DNA of 64,000 nt, taken from Amborella trichopoda (Eukaryota; Streptophyta; Magnoliopsida; Amborellales; Amborellaceae). Shown piece by piece: positions 22,329 to 34,862 of this stretch; the stretch's first letter is position 1; the number at the start of each line of letters is the position of its first letter. A program made the position numbers and the translations under genes. The stretch lies in contig NW_006499563.1 of NCBI RefSeq assembly GCF_000471905.2, positions 3,013,612 to 3,077,611 of the forward strand, written 5' to 3'. Under the pieces are notes generated by a model, which ran no database searches, was not told the origin of the DNA, and saw nothing but the letters and a program-made list of their open reading frames with translations.

Positions 22329-23519
22329 CTGCCCTTCTCACCCCTCCTAGGACTTTTTCTCTCTCTCATTCACGAGCTCCCTTTCCAAACATTTAGAATC
22401 TCTACCTCTTGGAGCCTCTTTTTTGGGAGCTTGGAAACTTGGCCTGTGTGGGGATTTTGGGACACTCTTGAGTGTAAGTAAGTAGATCTAACATTCATGT
22501 CTCCGTAGTTTTGATTATAAGCATGATTTTATAATAAGGATGTGGCTGCATGCTATGGAATTTATGTTAGAATATGCCTGTTTTTCGAAGACTGTGATTC
22601 TTATGGGCATGATAAATTGAGCTTTGAAATTATTTCTGTTGGATATGAAAATTTATGGGGAGGTACCCTTGTGCCTCTATTTGAAGATGGAAAATACCTT
22701 ATGTCCATGTCCATACTAGTTTGGAAGTTACGGGTTATTTTCTAGAGGATACCAAAACTGTAAACTGCATTTTCAGGAACTTTGTATGTTTTTAATTATA
22801 ACTATTTACTAATCAAATCGTGTCCAAATGATATTAAACCAATTTTAAATAAAATATCTAATTCAAATTTAGGTTTGTAATAATTTTTAAATTCTTGATG
22901 GTTTGGGAATTATGCCCCTATGTGTATGAATATGTTAATGTCGTGAGTTGTAGTGAATTTTCAGAACTATTGCATATTTTGTACTAAACTGTTTACTAAC
23001 TAAATAGTATCCAAATGATCTCAAACCACTTTTAAAGGAAATATGGGTATGTCTACTTTAAATTTTATTTTGAAACCATGTTGAAATTCTTTAAGGTTTG
23101 GGAGTTATGCCCCTGTTTGTATGAATATATCACTATTGTGAGTTGCAGTGAATTTCCAAAACTATTGCATATTTTGTGGAAGGCTGTTCACTAATCAATA
23201 TGCATCTGATTTAATCTAAACCATTTCTAAATAAAAGGTGGATGAATCTATTTTGAAATTGGTTTTGGGACCATGACAAAACTGTTTATGGATTGGAAAG
23301 TTAGGCCAAATGTTTTTAGAGGTTATCATAATGAAAACTCTGTTCTGTTATGAATTATTGAATATGCATAGTTGAAATGAGGCATGCTTATGATGATGTG
23401 AATGCTCATGAACTCTTGAAAAATTGTGATGAGTCATGCTTGGGCACGAATGAATGCTTATGAGATATGCATGTGCATGATTGTAATAAGACTTGCCTAT
23501 GATAAGAATGTGACACGGA

Positions 23520-23965
23520 AAACTACGCAATGAGACATACATTGGTGGTGGGATCTGACATGATAAGAATATGATGTGGAGCACTAAGCAATGGGATATC
23601 CATTAGTACTGCAGTATGTGATCCTGAGACTATAATATGAGGCACTACGCAAGGAGTCATCCATTGGTAGTGTAATCTGTTGTAATATAATAAGAATGTT
23701 AAGATGTTTCTCAACTCCTGATGATATGAAGGAAGTTAAGTGGTGAATATGAATGTTTGGGTGGGTCGCACCCCTCAAATCTTTAAGGGCACTATGCATT
23801 GGGTCGCCCATTGGTGTGTAACGATCTATCGCCAGAAAGGCATAAGGAGAGGGTCGTATCTTGTAAGGCCACAGCCTAATAAAAGGCCCAAAGTATGCTG
23901 GGGATTGTATGTCTATGTGAAGACATTACGAAATGGGTCATCTATTTGTCATTGTCTTCCCTCTT
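23520..23965. repeat. hairpin-forming repeats in Tekay LTR, about 60-bp spacing
   Basis: Units such as GCACTAAGCAATGGGATATC then CATTAG recur near 23,525, 23,583, 23,640, 23,790 and 23,925. Each has an internal inverted repeat (CAATGGG/CCATTG type). The best-preserved examples are in the second Tekay LTR at 41,678 and 41,741. Confidence 0.6.
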
Positions 23966-24734
23966 GAGTCAGAGTAGAAGTTCCAAGTAACAGGATTGGC
24001 TTGACTTGATTGATAGGACTTTTACTTTGAGAGTAGGCGACACTAGGAATGCCTGTATGTACTATGTGTTTTGCCTGAATTACTAATATGTTATTTTGAT
24101 GAAAAGATATGGTAGACTGTTAGCTCATACGATGTATGATATTCTGACATCTGATTACACTTCTTCTACCTTTGCTAAAGAATTGTGCTACATGACTGCA
24201 TGTCATGACACCTACATGAATCTTGGGGGATGGTTATAAATGGCATTGTATAGGCCGGAATACATGATGTTTTATCTGCTTACTGGGCTCTATAGCTCAT
24301 TCCTCTAATTTTATCTGTGTAGAGCGATAGCCTGTGGTTTTTGAGTGCAGGCGGCTGGGTAAATTGTGACTGGCAGTTGAAGATTCAGGCTTGGAAAGAA
24401 AAGCTTTATCCTGATAGTAGGTGTCTGATGGCGGTGGCCATATAGTTATTTTTGTTTGAAGTCTTGTAATTTGTTGTTGGGCCTGTAGTGCCTTGAACAT
24501 GATTGTAATAAAATTTTGAAGCTTGTATATATAATTGGTTTTATCTTTGTCCAGTTCTTTGTACCCTTGTACTTGGGTTTTTGTTTTCTTTCGTGGTTTT
24601 CTTTGATTCTGTCTTTCGAAAAGTGTTGAGCGCACTCTCACCTGAGTGGCATTTGCTACCTCTTGTCACGGTCCCGCACTCTGTTGTCCTCCGACAGGTA
24701 CGGTAGGGGTTAGGGGGCAGGGTCATGACAATTA

Positions 24735-24747
24735 TGGTATCGAAACA
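24735..24747 (+). other. primer-binding site of Tekay copy 1
   Basis: TGGTATCGAAACA begins four bases after the 5' LTR. The plant initiator-Met tRNA primer site is usually TGGTATCAGAGC, so about 9 of 12 positions match. Position and sequence together support the call. Confidence 0.65.
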
Positions 24748-24890
24748 ACCAAGAGAGAATTCTTGGCCTAGAGAGGCCTAGAAGTGTATTAAGAACGGTT
24801 TTTAGATCGTCTTAAAAGTTTGAGAGGGGCCCTAGGCTAGATATAAGAGGGGGAGTATTATCAGCCAACCTCAAGACCTTCTCCCCATTA

Positions 24891-25409
24891 ATGGACCTCG
24901 CTATGAAGATCGAGAGGGATTGTGAGGAATCTTGGTTGAGGAAAGAAGGGACAGTGGGGCTCACACCGTCTGAGAACTTCGGGAGGAAGGTTCGACCACC
25001 TCCTAGGAAATGTTTTAGGGGAAGAATCTATCAAGGTAATGCAAAAATCCAAAAGACCTTCCTGGGTGATATAAGGGATAACCGGCACCCAACCTGCTCA
25101 GATTGTGGGTTGAGTAACCACTCTGCAGCTGAATGCTATAAGAAGGCGGGATCATGTTTTCAATGTGGCAAGCCCAGCCACCTGATCAAGGACTGCCCTA
25201 AAAAGGGGTCAGAGAACCGACCAAGGACTCAAGGTCGAGTGTTTGCTCTCACGGAGCAGGAAGCCAAGGTGTTTACCTCAGCAATCCGATGTACACTCTC
25301 TATCTGTGGTATGGAAGCTAGAATCTTGATTGACGTTAGATCTTCTCATTATTTTGTTGCACCTCACTTTGCATGCCGTATAAATGCTAGACCTTCACTT
25401 CTTGACTAG
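24891..25409 (+). pseudogene. gag: gag C-terminus with two zinc knuckles, fused to protease start
   Basis: 173 codons. Two CCHC knuckles of the form C-x2-C-x4-H-x4-C are intact: CSDCGLSNHSAAEC and CFQCGKPSHLIKDC. The protease start follows (ARILIDVRSSHYFVAPHFA). Retropepsins of this clade usually carry D-S-G-A/T at the active site; here the residues after the Asp are V-R-S, so the site is destroyed. Only about 160 bases separate the primer-binding site from this frame, so the capsid part of gag is deleted. The frame ends in a stop at 25,407-25,409, inside the protease. Confidence 0.85.
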
Positions 25410-25412
25410 ACA

Positions 25413-25625
25413 TTGGTAGTATGCATACCTATGGGGTATTCTATAGAAACTGATATTGTATATAAACAATGTGGGGATTTGCTTGAAGGGTGTGTCCTGC
25501 CTATAAGCTTGATACTTTTGAATATTCAGGATTTTGATATTATCTTGTGCATGGACTGGTTGTTCACACATCATGCTACAGTTAATTGTTATGATAAAAC
25601 GGTGACCTTTAGACGCCCAAACTAG
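25413..25625 (+). pseudogene. protease C-terminal part
   Basis: This continues the protease after the stop at 25,409. It contains FDIILCMDWLFTHHATVNC, equivalent to the conserved DVILGMDWL region with Gly replaced by Cys. It ends in a stop after TFRRPN. A linker to RT with further stops follows to about 25,760. Confidence 0.8.
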
Positions 25626-25759
25626 CCGGAGTTGCCCCCTTGTTGGTATTAAGGATGCTCCTCCTCTACACCTTATCTCTACCCTTCGGGCTTCCCGTCT
25701 TCTAGCTAAGAGATGTATCGGGTACTTAGCCTATGTGGTAGAGAATCAGGATGTCTAGT

Positions 25760-26592
25760 CCAAGTTAGAAGAGATACTAGTGGTAAGAGAATACCTAGAA
25801 GTTTTTCCTGAGGAGTTGACCTCTCTACCTCCAGTTAGGGAAATAGAGTTTGAAATAGATATAGTCCTTGGTACTACTCCCATCTCGAAATCCCCTTATA
25901 GGATATGCCCAGAAGAATTGAAGGAGCTGAAAGAGAAATTGTAGGAGTTGTTAGAGAAGGGGTTCATCCGACCCAGCGTATCACCTCGGGGTGCACCAGT
26001 TCTATTTGTGAATAAGAAAGATGGATCCATGAGACTTTGTATAGACTATAGGCAGTTGAATCAGGTCACAGTAAAGAACAAATACCCCTGCCTAGGGGCC
26101 CAAGTATTCTCTAAGATTGATCTTCGGTAAGGCTATCACCAACTGCAAGTCAAGGAGGGAGATGTTCCCAAGACCGCATTCAGAACCCGATATGGCCACT
26201 ACGAGTTTCTGGTAATGTCGTTTGGGTTGACCAATGCCTCAGCTGTTTCATGGACCGATGAATAGAATTTTCAGGCCCTTTCTGGAAACTTTTGTTGTGG
26301 TATTCATTGATGATATTTTGGTGTATTGAAAGAACCTAAAAGAGCATAAGCAGCATCTAAGAGTGGTCCTCTAGACTCTGAAGTTAGAAAAGTTGTATGC
26401 TAAGTTGAGTAAGAGTGAGTTTTGGTTTCCTAGCGTGGCCTTCCTTGGGCACATTGTTTCTAAGGACGGGGTCGCAGTTCACCCTTGTAAGATTGAAGTT
26501 GTACTTAAGTGGGGAAGGCCGACAAGCATGATAGAGGTTCGCAATCTTTTGAGATTAGCGGGTTACTATGTACGCTTTGAAGAAGGATTTTA
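25760..26592 (+). pseudogene. pol: reverse transcriptase of Tekay copy 1
   Basis: Clear Ty3/gypsy RT in pieces: [19 protein letters not shown], the ISKSPYR motif, [55 protein letters not shown], then [10 protein letters not shown] (the catalytic xDD box) and LSKSEFWFPSVAFLGHIVS. In-frame stops lie at about 25,942-25,944, 26,128-26,130 and 26,327-26,329 (just after the IDDILVY box), with another stop at 26,590-26,592. There is also a frame change near 26,240-26,270 (between FGLTNAS and the following FMD-like region). It cannot make an active enzyme. Confidence 0.9.
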
Positions 26593-26608
26593 AAAAATAA
26601 CATTTCCA

Positions 26609-27290
26609 GTGACTCGCCTAACCCAGAAGGAAGTAAATTTTGTGTGGTTAGATGATTGTGAGAAAAGTCTGACTACGGCTCTGATTCTGACCTTACCCAA
26701 AGAAAATGAGGACTTTGTGGTTTACACCGATGCCTCTCATAAAGGGCTTGGATATGTGCTTATGCAGCGAGGGAAGGTCATTGCTTATACCTTCAGATAG
26801 TTAAATCTGTATGAACAAAATTACCCAACTCATGACTTGGAACTCGAGGCTGTAGTATTTGCCTTAAAATCTAGAGACACTACCTCTATGAGGCCCAGTT
26901 TAAGGTATTTATGGACAATAAAAGCCTCAAGTACCTGTTATCCCAGAAGGAGTTGAATGTGAGGTAAAGGAGATGGATTGATCTATAGAATGATTATGAT
27001 TGTACCATCAATTACCACCCAGGCAAGACTAATGTGGTAGCAAATGCTCAGAGCAGAAAGCCCGTGATATCGATGGATCCCTTAATGATTCGGTAGATGG
27101 GACAGTTAGAGGATGTAGTGGTATGACACTCAGCTCTACCCCTTGGTGATGGGGTAAGTATGACCGCTTGCATGAGGGTGGAGCGCCAGCTCTTTCAACA
27201 GATCCGAATGGCACAAAAGAAGGCTCCCAAACTCATGAAATTACTGGAAGAAATACAATGGGGAAGGAAAGATGATTTCTCTATAAGTGG
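26609..27290 (+). pseudogene. pol: RNase H and connection region of Tekay copy 1
   Basis: The RNase H domain has YTDASHKGLGYVLMQ (first catalytic Asp) and THDLELEAVVFALK (catalytic Glu). A stop (26,798-26,800) and a frame change near 26,866 break it; in other frames VFMDNKSLKYLLSQKELN and the tail NYHPGKTNVVANA are readable. The frame then reaches IQWGRKDDFSIS, which normally leads to the integrase zinc domain, and is cut by insertion D. Confidence 0.85.
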
Positions 27291-28522
27291 CCTGTCTTTA
27301 TTGACTGAATTACAGTGAAATTCGCGACAGTCTCAGAAATTTCCCCAGAAATAGTGAAAATATTCATAAGGACTTCAAAAGGCCACCTACCAAGTTTTGT
27401 CGTAATCCGACATGTCTAAGACAGTGTATACAAAGAAACAATTTCGGAAAAATCAGTCTCTAGCACCCTAAAACAGATCATGTAACTAGAACTCTAGTTT
27501 CAGTGCGTCAAATTGCTGTGGGACCATCGCCATTGGATCCGGCACGCCCCTATGGGTCAAGTTTCGGCTTAATCGGGCATTCCTATACAAAGTTATGGGT
27601 AAAAGACCAAAAAAGGTTGGCCGCACGCTATTCCCGTGCACCCTTACTGCACCAAATCACCATTAAAGTTGATTTACTTTTGGGAGCCATATCTCACTTA
27701 TCCCGAGTTGGATCATACTCAAATTTTGTGAGCTTATTCATCTCGTCAAGACGAGTGTTTTTATATCTAGCATGCTATGTGACGACGCTCGAGCAGGGAG
27801 AAAAGCTAGAGAGAATTCGATGATTTGTGAAAGAAGTTACAAGAAATTCAACAGCGACACGTCCCGCTCGAGCGGCCATATCACGACACTCATGCATCGG
27901 ATTGACACGAGACCAGTCCCATCGCGTGCGTAAGGTCTAGGGATACCATTGGTCCAAGCCTCGTGTGTGATGAACAGTCGAATTTCATGTGTGAAGCCGA
28001 TAAAGTTGATGTAAATTTCGACCATTGAAATTCTGATTTCGACCCAAAAGCCAAGATAGCAAAATCTTCATCTAGGCACGAAATGGAGCTGCATTTGTTG
28101 CCACACAATGGTGATGGAATGTTCAGTGTAATACATCGAAGAAATCACATAGAAGAATCATGATATGAGCACACAATCGATCCGAAGTTTTTAAGATTCA
28201 TCCGAATTTCAAGTTGTATGATCGTGGCTTAAAAATACGGTATGTGGCTCGAAGTTGGTATCAAATCGATCGCCATAACAAGCCCCACAAGAAAGAAATC
28301 ATCTTTTTGCCAAATGGGCACCAGAGAAACCCCGGATCATCCATGGAAGATCATACACATTCTAGGGCAACAGTAGGGGCTGTTTTGAAATTCCATGTAT
28401 TGTTAGGCAAGGGTAAAAAAGATATTTTGCACCATTTTTAGAATTTATTTTAGTTCAAATAAATTGTAATTATCATCAATTAGGATAGTTTTTGGGCATC
28501 TACCCATGTTTGGGCCCAATTC

Positions 28523-28530
28523 TATAAATA
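28523..28530 (+). promoter_or_regulatory. TATA box of LTR D (5')
   Basis: TATAAATA in the context CCCAATTCTATAAATACATG. The same context occurs at 34,855-34,862 and 43,866-43,873. A GGAGAGAGAGAG stretch and a pyrimidine-rich leader follow. Confidence 0.65.
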
Positions 28531-29569
28531 CATGCTAAACCTAATTGTAAAAGGGATCCCCCCTCATACTTTCAATGGATCAATAAAGCTTGAGTTTTTA
28601 TATTGAGTTGGATAAGAACGTCTTGGAGAGAGAGAGAGAGGAGAGAGAAGAATTAAGCCGATACCCCTCTTCCTTAAGGTAATTCTCTCTCTTCCTTTCT
28701 TCTCTCTCCTCTTCCTTTAATCTCTGTACTCTTCTTCTTCAATTTATTTTCTCTCTCCTTTCTCTCTTTTCTTTCTTCTTTTTCACTGCTTCTCTCTGTT
28801 CCTCTCTGTGAACATGCACGGTTGTGGCAAAGCCGTACATGCTTCTCTCTTCCTTCTCTCTTCTCTCTCTTCTCTCTCTTCTCCTTCTTCATCTTCTCCT
28901 TCTTTATTCTATCTCTGCTTCTCTCTGTCTGAGAGTGCATGGCGATGGCAACACCATGCATGAATTTCTCTCTCTAACACACATGGCAGTGGCGACGTCG
29001 TGCGTGTTTCCTTCTCTCACTTACCCTTTCTTTCCTTCTTTCCTAATCTCTTTCAGTCTCTTTCCTTCTTTCTCCTATGACTCTTCCTATCCTTTCTCCT
29101 CACTTTCCTTTTCTCTCTCTTCTTTCTTTTCATCTCTAACTATTCACTTTCCTTCTCTCTATACTTTCCTTTCTTCTTTCTCTTCGCTAAACTCTCTTTC
29201 TTCCTCTCTGTCTTCCTTTCTCTCACCTTGTTATTTATTTTCTCTCTCCTCTCCAGTCATGCATGATAATCCTCATCACCGGGCATGACATTCTAATTTT
29301 TCCTTTTTCCTATGGAAACATGCGCAGTGAGCCGGGCTTTAACCCGAGTGGCGGATCGAGCCTCTGTCCAAGTTTCTCCTTCCCCATGTTGTGCACAACG
29401 ATGCTCATTGCTGTGCATGACAATCCTTTCCCCATTCTTTAACAAGGACATGACACCGGGCCCTTTCCAGAGTGGCGGGTCAGGTCGTGTTTGAGTCCCT
29501 TACAACACAAGTGGTGATGCCTAGTGCTGCACGTGTCTTTCCTCTTTCTCTTTCTTGTCTCTCTCTCGT

Positions 29570-29960
29570 GACATGGGTAGAAAAATCCATCGCCGCCCAT
29601 GTCCTTTCTCTCTCGTCTTTCCTCTATCATGAGTAGTGGAACCCATTGCCGTCCATGTTCTTTCTCGCTCCTCTTTCCTTTGCTATGAGCAGCGGAACCC
29701 ATCGCCATCCATGTTCTTTCTCTCCTCTTTCCTCTATCATGGGCAGCGGAACCCATCGTCGTCTATGTTCTTTCTCTACCATCTTTCCTCTGCCATGGGC
29801 GACAGAATCCATCATCATCAATGTTCTTTCTCTCTCCTATTTCCTCTATCATGAGCAATGGAACCCATCACCGTCCATGTTCTTTCTCCCTCCTCTTTTC
29901 TCTGCCATGGGAGATGGAACCCATCGCCATCCATGTTCTTTCTCTTCTCCCTTCTCTTCT
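29570..29960. repeat. about 58-bp tandem repeat in 5' LTR D
   Basis: Six to seven units of ATGGGCAGCGGAACCCATCG or variants, followed by CATCCATGTTCTTTCTCTCT and CCTCTTTCC. Each unit has an inverted repeat around the GGAACCCAT and ATGGG segments. The matching array in the 3' LTR is at 35,880-36,270. Confidence 0.8.
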
Positions 29961-30164
29961 CTTCTCTTCTATCTCTTCTCTTCTCTTCTATCTCTTCTCC
30001 TTTCGTTCTCTTTTCTCCTATATCTTTTCTTCTCTCTCTTTCTATTTCTGCTTTTCTTATCTCTCCTCTTTCTCCTTTTCCGTCTTCCTCTCTCATTTGA
30101 CTAAGGGACAAGTCTAGCAGTGTCACAGTAGTCTCTTCGTCGAGAAGTATTGCCGTATTGTTTA

Positions 30165-30335
30165 ATTCTCATGACCCTTCGGTTCCCACGACTGTTCAAT
30201 TCTCGTGACCCTTCGGTTCCTGCGATTGTTCAATTCTCGCGACCCTTCGGTTTCTGCGACTCTTCATTTCTTGAGACCCTTCAATTCCTGAGACCCTTCG
30301 GTTTCTTGTGCCCCTTCATCTCCCTAGCAACCGTC
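30165..30335. repeat. 34-bp tandem repeat, about 5 units
   Basis: Units read AATTCTCGTGACCCTTCGGT then TCCTGCGATTGTTC or variants, with GACCCTTCGG near 30,173, 30,207 and 30,241 and later degenerate copies. It sits exactly at the truncated end of the 5' LTR. Confidence 0.7.
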
Positions 30336-30789
30336 CACCTTCCAGTGGCTGTTCACCCCCTGTGACTTATGGGCTTCCTGTCGGGAAACCCCTCTCACTA
30401 CCGAAAAACTCACTGACAGACCTTCCCCTCTTTTTCCCAACAGTGGAAAGCCACTAAAAAACTCTCAAAAACCAGTGCAAGTTCACCGGTAAACCCCTAC
30501 GACAATTTGGATCCCTTTCCTCTTCTTTGACACTCCCAAAACCACTGCCAAAATCTCTACAGACTCTGGCCAACTTTGTGTTTTGGTCGCACTGCCTGCT
30601 CTTCAACTCCAACAGTAGACACCCTCCGACTCTGCTGGTTCTTTTTGGATGACGTGCTTGCTGGCAAACGTTTGCATGTAAGCTCTGTGTTTATTATCAA
30701 AATTGCCACCGAAAGCTCTCTTACGCTTACTGTTAAAAGCCTTAGCCATTTTTACCTTCGGTAAAATGATAAAAATCGGGTTATACCCC

Positions 30790-30798
30790 CTTATATAG
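30790..30798 (-). promoter_or_regulatory. relic antisense TATA box of element D
   Basis: CTATATAAG on the minus strand, antisense to this plus-strand element. The flanking sequence on that strand (GGGGGTATAACCC, then ATCATTTTACCGAAGGTAAA) aligns with 51,459-51,530 of element C. The gene it would have driven is deleted. Confidence 0.4.
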
Positions 30799-31499
30799 AA
30801 GGTGCTTTCTCGAAGTGCCCCTCCCAAAGTAAGAATACCGGATAGGTCCCTGAAGGCTAAACGACAATGGGCCGAACCGGGTCAGGCACCGACCGGAGCC
30901 CCAAACAGAGGCTTACTGCCGTCAGTGCAACGTCGAGCGTCAAATGGCAATAAACAAGGGCCGGTCTTGACCCAAGCCAAAGGCTTGATCTTAGACCAAC
31001 GTTGCCCGCAACTAACGACACGTGTGAAAGATCACGACTAACGACGTGTGTGAAAGCTCGTGACTAGCACCACGCTTGTAGCTCTCTGACGAACGCTGCG
31101 CGCCAGTGACTGCTCAACAGGATTCATGCAACTGGTGACTCGATGCTAGTGCCGCGCATGTCTGAGCTCGATCAACACTGTGAGTGTTCTACCATCATCC
31201 CTAGTAGGAGTTACACCAGTGCTGCAACTCATCATCCCCAATGGAGTTAGGTGTATGCCAAAAAGGTCGTGCTTACCGCTTCAATCCCCATGGGTCAGTC
31301 TCTCACCAACCTATTCCCCATGGAGTTTCATCTATCACCTTAAAAATCCATGCTTGCCCCCTAACCCCCAGAAATCCGTTTCTGTTTGCCACTCCTCATA
31401 GGGTCACCATCTTCGCCTAAGCCCTCTGTTTGGGTATAGACTTACCTATTTTATCCCCAAGGAGTCAGATTTCTATCCATAGACCTATCCCCCATAAAG

Positions 31500-31980
31500 C
31501 TTCATTTACACGGCGACCCACACAATGGTCTGTGTTGCATGACCCTAAACCATGCTGCATAAACCTAAACTACACAACCATGGTCTAGATGCATGACCCT
31601 AAACCACCATGGTCCAAACTATACGACCTTAAACTGTAGCGGAGGTCTAGTTACACGACCTTAAACTGCATGGTCCTAGTTGCATGACTCTAAACTGCAT
31701 AACCACGATCCAAGCCATATGACCTTAAGCCATAGTGCACGTCCTGACCGCATAATGTTAAAAGGCATAACACCATGGTCCAAACTATATGACCTTAAAC
31801 TGTAGCAGAGGTCTAGTTGCATGATCTTAAACTGCATGGTCCTAGCTGCATGATTCTAAATTGCATAACCACGGTCCAAGCTATATGACCCTAAACCATA
31901 GTGCACACCCTGGCTGCATGACGTTAAACTGCTTTGCACAGGTCCAGGAGGCATGACCTTAAACTCACCTCCACACAAGC
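31500..31980. repeat. 35-bp array relic in element D with higher-order units
   Basis: About 12 units of the type CATGACCTTAAACTGCATGG (reverse complement of the array at 49,636-50,766). A variant unit with CTGTAGCGGAGGTCTAG at about 31,633 recurs at about 31,802 with its neighbours, giving a 169-bp higher-order repeat. Two more units lie at 32,285-32,370 after a 300-bp unrelated stretch. Confidence 0.8.
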
Positions 31981-34854
31981 GCACATGCCGTTTATGTGCA
32001 TTTTCATGCATGTCTTCCCTAACCGACCCGTTCATGTGCTCGTACAACCGTCATAACTCCCCAAAAAATCCATCTTCTTTCATTACCATTCGTCATTACC
32101 CAGTGAGTCCATGCTCACAAAACGGTGAGCCATCCCGCCATCCATACTCGCCGTCAACTAGTGGGTCACCAGTTTCCATCTTACATCCATACACTATCAA
32201 TCTTTCAGGGGTGGTCTCGTGCCATCTCCCCAAAGTGAGTTAAAACCACCACTATACTCCCTTCATGGCCTCCATAGACTGCCATCCATCCCCACCACGG
32301 TCCAGTTGTATGACCTTAAAATTATAGTGCACATCTTGTTCGCATGACGTTAAAATGCTTTGCACAGGTCCCGAAGGTTGACCCTAAACACGCCTTCATA
32401 AAAAAAATAATGGGCATGGTGTATACCTAGACAAGGGAACGCCATGAGTAAAAATGGCGGACGAGCATGGTCATGAAACCATGAGCAAAAGAGTTCCATA
32501 AATAAAAACCTGGGCACAGTGAAAATATGAAAAGGGCACATTGAGTAAAAATGGAAAATAAGGGTGGACGTGATCGTAAGGTCATGGGTAAAAGAGCCCC
32601 GAATAAAAGGAAGTTGGTGAAAACTGTCTCTACGGTGCCACTTCCCAAGTCCAAGTAAAAATTTGCAAAGGATGCTTGAATCAATAAGGAGGTTGATGCA
32701 ACACTCGCCTCAACAAGTGGCTTCAACCTACATTCAAAAGAAAAATCCATGGTATCACTATACCAGGATCCAAAAATACAAGCATCAAGCAAAGATCCTG
32801 ATAGTTTGAGTCCATTTACAAAAGGACTTGAAGAACAGAAGCCTCGCCAAGAAGGCAAGACAAGTCTCATGAGGAGAAGCACTATTCTCACGAGGTCACT
32901 AACGCATTCTAAGATGTTGAAGATGACCCAAGAAAGTCAAGTCAACCAGACCTTGGATCTGTTATGCAGTAGCAGGATTGAGCCCTCAGGGGACGCCTTG
33001 GACAAATAAGAGAGGTATCCTGATTGTTGAAACTACTAGTAGTAGGCAGGGGTTATACCCAAAGCCTGTCAACTCGATAAACTGAGGTACCCTGCCCATT
33101 GAGGACAATCTGGTGCACCACGCAGACGGAAGCCAACTAAAGGACCTTCAACAGACCATCCAGAACAAACAACAAAAAAAAAAAAACAAGACCAAATAGG
33201 AAAAATGCCCTTCAGCATGGCACTCAACCACCAGATGAGCTTGATTCTGACCAACGAGGTCCATGCAAAATACTCAGCTGTTAGAACCATAAATAGTCCC
33301 TTGAGGGTGACGACTTCTACAGGATCTCTAAAAAAAGTCTCTTCTCCCCTTAAACTCTCCATGGATGGACTTGTACATTACATCCAAATGTCTGAGCATC
33401 GTAGTTACAATATTGCATGGATCTCTTCATCGTTCACGTAGTCTTGTGGCTAGGAAGAAAAAAGTAATAAAGCTGAAGGAAATTTTTTGAATGTTGTCCT
33501 TCTCGCTTCTCTCTAAGCACAACATTCGGTGGGGCAAGCTGTTTGAAGACATTTTTTAACACCTTGGGTCCTCGATGGGAAATAAAAAGAGAAGCCGATA
33601 AATAAAGCTTGAATTATAGTGAAATTCTCTATAGTCTTAGAAATTTCTCCAAAACAAGTGGAAATGTTCATAAGGACTTCAAAAGGCCACCTGCCAAGTT
33701 TCATCACAATCTGACATGTCTAAGGCAGTGCGGATAAAGAAGCGATTTCAAAAAATCAGTTTCTAGCACCCTGAATGGACCCCATAACTAGAACTCTATT
33801 TTTGGTGCGTCAAATTCTGTGAGACCACCGTCATTGGATTTGGTATGGTCGAAAACCCCTATGGGTCAAGTTTTGGCTTAATCAGGCATTTTAGGACAAA
33901 GTTATGGGTAAAAGACCAAAAAAGGGTAGGCCGCATACTATTCCTGTGCGCCCTCCCTCCACTAAATCACCATTAAAGGTGATTGTTTTTATAGTCTCGG
34001 GTAGTAACTTTCGGGAGCCATATCTCACTCGTCCTAAATCAGATCATGTTAAAATTTTGTGAGCATGTTCATCTCGTTAAGACGAGCATTTTGATTTGTG
34101 GCGTACCCCTTGATGATGTCCGAGCAGGGAGAAAAGCTAGGGAGAAGTCGATGATTTGTGAAAGAAGTTGCAGGAAATTCAAAAGCAACACGTCTTGCTC
34201 GAGCAGCCATATCATGACACTCGCGCATCAGATTGATACGAGCCCAGTTCCATTGCATGCGTAAGGTCCAGGGCTACTATTTCTCCAAACCATGTGTGTG
34301 ATGAACGGTTGAATTTGACACGTAAAGATGATAAAGTTTTTGTAAATTCTGGCTGCCGAAATTCAGATTCCGGCTAAAAACCCAAGACTGCAAAATCTTC
34401 GTTCGGGCATGAAATTAAGTTGTATTTGTTGTCACATGATCGTGATGGCGTTCTTCGAGAAATATAGTGAATAAATCCTGAGAAAACATGAAGATATGAG
34501 AACACTATCGATCCAAAATTTTCAAGATTGATTCGAATTTCAAGTTGCATGATCGTGGCTTAAAAACATGATTCATGGCTCAAATTTGGTATCAAATCGA
34601 TCGACATGACAAGCCCTACAATAAAGAAATCATCATTTTGTCAAACAGGTATCAGAGCAACCCCGGATCATCCGTGGAAGACCACACACATTCTAGGGCA
34701 GCAACATGGACTATTTTGGAATTCCATGTACTGTTAGGCAGGGGCAAAGTTATCATTTTGTAACCATTTTTAGAATTTATTTTAATTTAAATAAATTGTA
34801 ATTATCATCAATTATGATAGTTTTTGGGCATCCACCCATGTATGGCCCCAATTC

Positions 34855-34862
34855 TATAAATA
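34855..34862 (+). promoter_or_regulatory. TATA box of LTR D (3')
   Basis: TATAAATA in the same sequence context as 28,523 and 43,866. Confidence 0.6.

Larger units (their letters stand above)
21829..24730 (+). repeat. 5' LTR of Tekay copy 1
   Basis: The LTR is 2,902 bp long, starts TGTAAGGACC and ends GGTCATGACA, immediately before the primer-binding site. The first 680 bases align with 38,490-39,175, and later parts align with 41,640-42,600 and, inverted, with 44,518-45,405. A TATA box (22,321) follows a run of AGAGTGAGCG-type units. Confidence 0.85.
27293..30165 (+). repeat. 5' LTR of element D
   Basis: The LTR starts near 27,293 with a shortened form of the 33,540 start (about 40 bp missing), then runs collinearly with 33,600-36,530: the CCCCTATGGGTCAAGTTT region, TATA at 28,523-28,530, a CT-rich leader, and about 58-bp tandem repeats. 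It stops near 30,165, before the terminal 600 bp present in the 3' LTR, so it is truncated. Leu/Ser/Phe-rich open frames are CT-tract translations. Confidence 0.7.
30166..33539. mobile_element. internal region of element D, non-coding
   Basis: In order: a 34-bp tandem repeat (30,165-30,335), an antisense TATA (30,790), a GC-rich stretch, a relic of the 35-bp array (31,500-31,980 and 32,285-32,370), the conserved block (32,400-32,590), and the LTR-adjacent block ending GGTGGGGCAAGC at 33,539. From 32,590 back to 31,500 it is the reverse complement of the same part of element C (48,890-49,800), with obvious close similarity. No coding region is supported. Confidence 0.65.

Noticed and set aside
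28674-30126. Leu/Ser/Phe-rich plus-strand frames and Lys/Arg/Glu-rich minus-strand frames
   Set aside because: Translations of the CT-rich LTR leader and its tandem repeat. The same occurs at 35,000-36,500, 43,960-44,330 and 6,850-7,240.
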